From: Candidatus Zhuqueibacterota bacterium
Lineage (GTDB): Bacteria; Zhuqueibacterota; Zhuqueibacteria; Zhuqueibacterales; Geothermadaptataceae
Assembly: GCA_015485525.1 (NCBI GenBank)
Contig: WFTM01000023.1
Span: 1-37,343, forward strand
DNA: 37,343 nucleotides
Direction of reading: 5' to 3'
In this document: piece after piece, positions 34,845-37,343 of the stretch
Layout: each line of letters begins with the position of its first letter
How positions within the stretch are numbered: position 1 is the stretch's first letter
Translations under genes and position numbers: made by a program
The notes under the pieces: generated by a model
Seen by the model: the letters and a program-made list of their open reading frames with translations, nothing else
The model's database searches: none
What the model was told of the DNA's origin: nothing

Positions 34845-37343
34845 CTACAGGTCGAGTTGTCCATTTTCCTCGATCAGTTCGACATCGAGGCCCAGGCCCT
34901 GGAGTTCCCGGATGAGTACGTTGAAGGATTCGGGCAGACCCGGTTCCGGCAGGTTGTCACCCTTGACGATAGCTTCATAAACCTTGCTGCGACCACGCAC
35001 ATCATCCGATTTCACCGTCAGGATTTCCTGCAGAGCGTGGGCGGCGCCGTAGGCTTCGAGTGCCCACACCTCCATTTCTCCAAAACGCTGGCCGCCAAAC
35101 TGCGCTTTACCGCCGAGAGGCTGCTGCGTAATCAGGGAGTACGGCCCGATCGAGCGAGCGTGGATTTTATCTTCAACAAGGTGTGACAGCTTGAGAATAT
35201 AGATGTATCCCACAGTAACTTTGGAATCGATCTTCTCGCCGGTCATGCCATCGTACAGAACCGTCTTACCGTCAGTGGGCAGGCCGGCTTTTTTCATCTG
35301 CTCGACGACTTCTTCGTAGCTTGCGCCGTCGAACACCGGTGTCGCAAACTTGACACCCAGCTTGCCGGCAGCCCAGCCCAGCTGGGTTTCAAAAATCTGC
35401 CCCAGGTTCATTCGCGAAGGTACGCCGAGAGGATTGAGCACGATATCGACCGGAGTACCGTCTTCCATATAGGGCATGTCTTCCATCGGCACGATGCGGG
35501 CAACCACACCCTTGTTGCCATGGCGGCCGGCCATCTTATCGCCAACCATCAGCTTGCGCTTCTTGGCGACATAAACTTTGGCCAGCTGAACGATGCCCGG
35601 AGGCAGCTCGTCACCGACCACAATCTTCAGTTTGCGGCGTTCGAACTCCTCTTCAAGGTCCTCGAGCTTGTCAAAATAGGCCTGTACAACCTCGATCGCG
35701 AGATCGTTGGCTTCCTCATCTTTGACAAAACCATCGGAATAGTCCAGGTTATCAAAATCGAGCTCAGCGATGCGGTCTTCCGTCAGCTTGCTGTTTTCCT
35801 TGACGACGATTTCTCCGGACTCTTTTTCGCGCAGGACATGGCTTTTCTTGCCCTTGACAGCGATCGCCAGATTGCGGTTGAGCATCTTGCGCACGCGGGC
35901 TTTCTGACCGTCGAGCCAGGCTTCCAGCTCTTCGATAGCCTGCTTGTCCTGCTTCTTGGTTTTGGCGTCTTTTTTCTTGCGCGAGAACAGCTTGGTATCG
36001 ATGACGATACCATGCAATCCGGGCGGTGCCTTCAGGCTGGCATCCTTGACATCACCGGCCTTTTCACCGAAAATAGCCTTGAGCAGCTTTTCTTCCGGCG
36101 TCGGATCGGTCTCACCCTTGGGCGTCACCTTACCGACGAGAATATCGCCGGGCTTAACTTCCGCGCCGATGCGAATGATGCCGTTCTCATCGAGGTTCTT
36201 GGTCGCTTCTTCGCTGACGTTGGGGATTTCGCGGGTAAGCTCTTCCTCCCCGCTCTTGGTATCCCGAACCTGCAGCTCAAACACCTCGATATGAATCGAG
36301 GTGTACACGTCATCCCGAACGACACGCTCAGAGATGACGATAGCATCTTCAAAGTTATATCCGTTCCAGGGCATGAACGCCACCAGAACATTTTTACCGA
36401 GGGCGAGTTCACCGTTCTGCGTGGAACAGCCATCAGCCAGCACATCACCCTTTTTCACCCGCTGTCCGGGAAGCACAACCGGTTTCTGGTTGATGCAGGT
36501 ATCCTGGTTCGAACGGGCAAATTTCGTAGTCGGGTAATAGTGCAGATTGTCTTCTTCAAAATTGAGCAGTTTTTCACGGCTGACTTCAGACTCATCACCC
36601 TGAATTTCCTCCCGGACGACGATCATGTCAGCAGAGACGCGCTCGACCACACCATCGACATCAGAAACGATCAGGGCTCGCGAATCGCGGGCGACTTTCC
36701 CTTCCATGCCCGTGCCGACCATCGGGGATTCCGGCACCAGCAAAGGCACGGCCTGGCGCTGCATGTTCGAACCCATCAGCGCCCGGTTGGCGTCATCATG
36801 CTCGAGGAAAGGAATCAACGAGGCAGCCGCAGAAACGATCTGGTTGGGAGAAACGTCGATGTAGTTGATCTCTTCCGGACTGGCGAGGGGGAAATCCCCC
36901 TTGCTGCGCGCCTTGATACGATCATGCACGAATCTGCCGTTCTTGTCGATCGGCGCGTTGGCCTGCGCGATGACAAAGTTATCTTCATCATCAGCAGAGA
37001 GATATTCGATTTTCTTCTGCACTTTGCCATTGACGACCGGACGGTACGGTGTTTCGATAAAGCCAAACTCGTTGATGCGCGCATAGGTCGTCAGCGAGGA
37101 AATCAGACCGATGTTCGGGCCTTCCGGCGTTTCGATCGGACAGAGACGGCCGTAGTGCGTATAATGCACATCCCGGACTTCGAAGCCGGCGCGTTCACGC
37201 GTCAGGCCACCGGGGCCAAGAGCCGAAAGGCGCCGCTTGTGGGTCAGCTCAGCGAGGGGGTTGGTCTGATCCATGAACTGCGAAAGCTGGCTGGTACCGA
37301 AGAATGTATTGATTACGGACAGAATGGTGCGCGCGTTGACGAG
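34845..37343 (-). CDS. rpoB: RNA polymerase subunit beta (5' part outside window)
   Basis: The frame is open to the right edge, so 832 C-terminal codons are present and the N-terminus is missing; the ATG at 37274 is internal. The window begins inside the rifampicin-binding region: [19 protein letters not shown] carries the residues equivalent to E. coli Asp516, His526 and Ser531 unchanged, so the pocket looks sensitive. The active-site [20 protein letters not shown] block, the flap and the C-terminal [15 protein letters not shown]-type segment ([17 protein letters not shown]) are present. A charged helical insertion (about residues 510-590 of the visible part) resembles SI2 of E. coli beta. 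It is followed by a terminator-like stem before rpoC. Confidence 0.98.
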   Translation of the reverse strand, partial: LVNARTILSVINTFFGTSQLSQFMDQTNPLAELTHKRRLSALGPGGLTRERAGFEVRDVHYTHYGRLCPIETPEGPNIGLISSLTTYARINEFGFIETPYRPVVNGKVQKKIEYLSADDEDNFVIAQANAPIDKNGRFVHDRIKARSKGDFPLASPEEINYIDVSPNQIVSAAASLIPFLEHDDANRALMGSNMQRQAVPLLVPESPMVGTGMEGKVARDSRALIVSDVDGVVERVSADMIVVREEIQGDESEVSREKLLNFEEDNLHYYPTTKFARSNQDTCINQKPVVLPGQRVKKGDVLADGCSTQNGELALGKNVLVAFMPWNGYNFEDAIVISERVVRDDVYTSIHIEVFELQVRDTKSGEEELTREIPNVSEEATKNLDENGIIRIGAEVKPGDILVGKVTPKGETDPTPEEKLLKAIFGEKAGDVKDASLKAPPGLHGIVIDTKLFSRKKKDAKTKKQDKQAIEELEAWLDGQKARVRKMLNRNLAIAVKGKKSHVLREKESGEIVVKENSKLTEDRIAELDFDNLDYSDGFVKDEEANDLAIEVVQAYFDKLEDLEEEFERRKLKIVVGDELPPGIVQLAKVYVAKKRKLMVGDKMAGRHGNKGVVARIVPMEDMPYMEDGTPVDIVLNPLGVPSRMNLGQIFETQLGWAAGKLGVKFATPVFDGASYEEVVEQMKKAGLPTDGKTVLYDGMTGEKIDSKVTVGYIYILKLSHLVEDKIHARSIGPYSLITQQPLGGKAQFGGQRFGEMEVWALEAYGAAHALQEILTVKSDDVRGRSKVYEAIVKGDNLPEPGLPESFNVLIRELQGLGLDVELIEENGQLDL

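Noticed and set aside
37200-37343. Rifampicin-resistance substitutions in rpoB
   Set aside because: The positions equivalent to E. coli 516, 526 and 531 are Asp, His and Ser, the sensitive residues.

Overview
The window is a chromosomal segment of a Gram-negative bacterium in which every recognisable gene lies on the minus strand, so transcription runs from high to low coordinates. Gram-negative character is shown by two outer-membrane beta-barrel-type proteins and two lipoproteins. The style of the accessory proteins (a FadL/PorV-like barrel whose mature N-terminus begins near NSIYSRLGIG, a YjbH-like barrel, a DNRLRE-type lipoprotein) and the beta' subunit with an SI3 insertion suggest the FCB superphylum, perhaps near Calditrichota, KSB1 or Ignavibacteria. 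That placement is an inference from remembered family resemblance, not a search.

Region 1 (37343-9508) is the conserved transcription/translation supercluster: rpoB (5' end outside the window), rpoC; rpsL-rpsG-fusA-tuf; rpsJ-rplC-rplD-rplW-rplB-rpsS-rplV-rpsC-rplP-rpmC-rpsQ; rplN-rplX-rplE-rpsN-rpsH-rplF-rplR-rpsE-rpmD-rplO-secY-adk-map-infA-rpmJ; rpsM-rpsK-rpsD-rpoA-rplQ. The order is the classical str-S10-spc-alpha order and no member is missing, including the 37-residue L36. Several genes overlap by 4 bases (rplC/rplD, rplD/rplW, rplO/secY, adk/map). A strong promoter candidate precedes rpsL, and an intrinsic terminator candidate follows rplQ.

Region 2 (9413-5628) holds a small YfcE-type phosphoesterase and a two-gene histidine-degradation unit, hutU-hutI (8-base overlap), with a long leader containing a palindromic operator candidate. 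The other hut genes are not in the window. Region 3 (5627-1) holds a repeat-rich spacer, a DNRLRE-type lipoprotein next to a FadL/PorV-like barrel, an SDR-family protein with an altered active site, a YjbH-like barrel, and the start of a lipoprotein with a CxxCH motif that runs off the left edge.

The window is mainly housekeeping, and I see no defence, mobile or biosynthetic system. The most unusual signal is in the spacers. A family of about 45-50 nt stem-loop elements (best copies 20654-20703, 12444-12491, 27176-27220, 8850-8894; degenerate copies 25850-25879, 18255-18302, 2430-2475, 1238-1289) sits in many of the longer gaps, always in the same orientation relative to transcription. The outer arms (ATCCCG/CGGGAT) are conserved and the inner hairpin varies in sequence while often staying complementary. 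A second dispersed motif, the near-palindrome CTGAAAAATTCA, occurs four times, only in spacers. Use of TTG and GTG starts in highly expressed genes (rpoC, rpsL, rpsC, rpsM, rpsK with TTG; rpsJ, rpsE, rplF, rpsN and probably rplD with GTG) is also notable.
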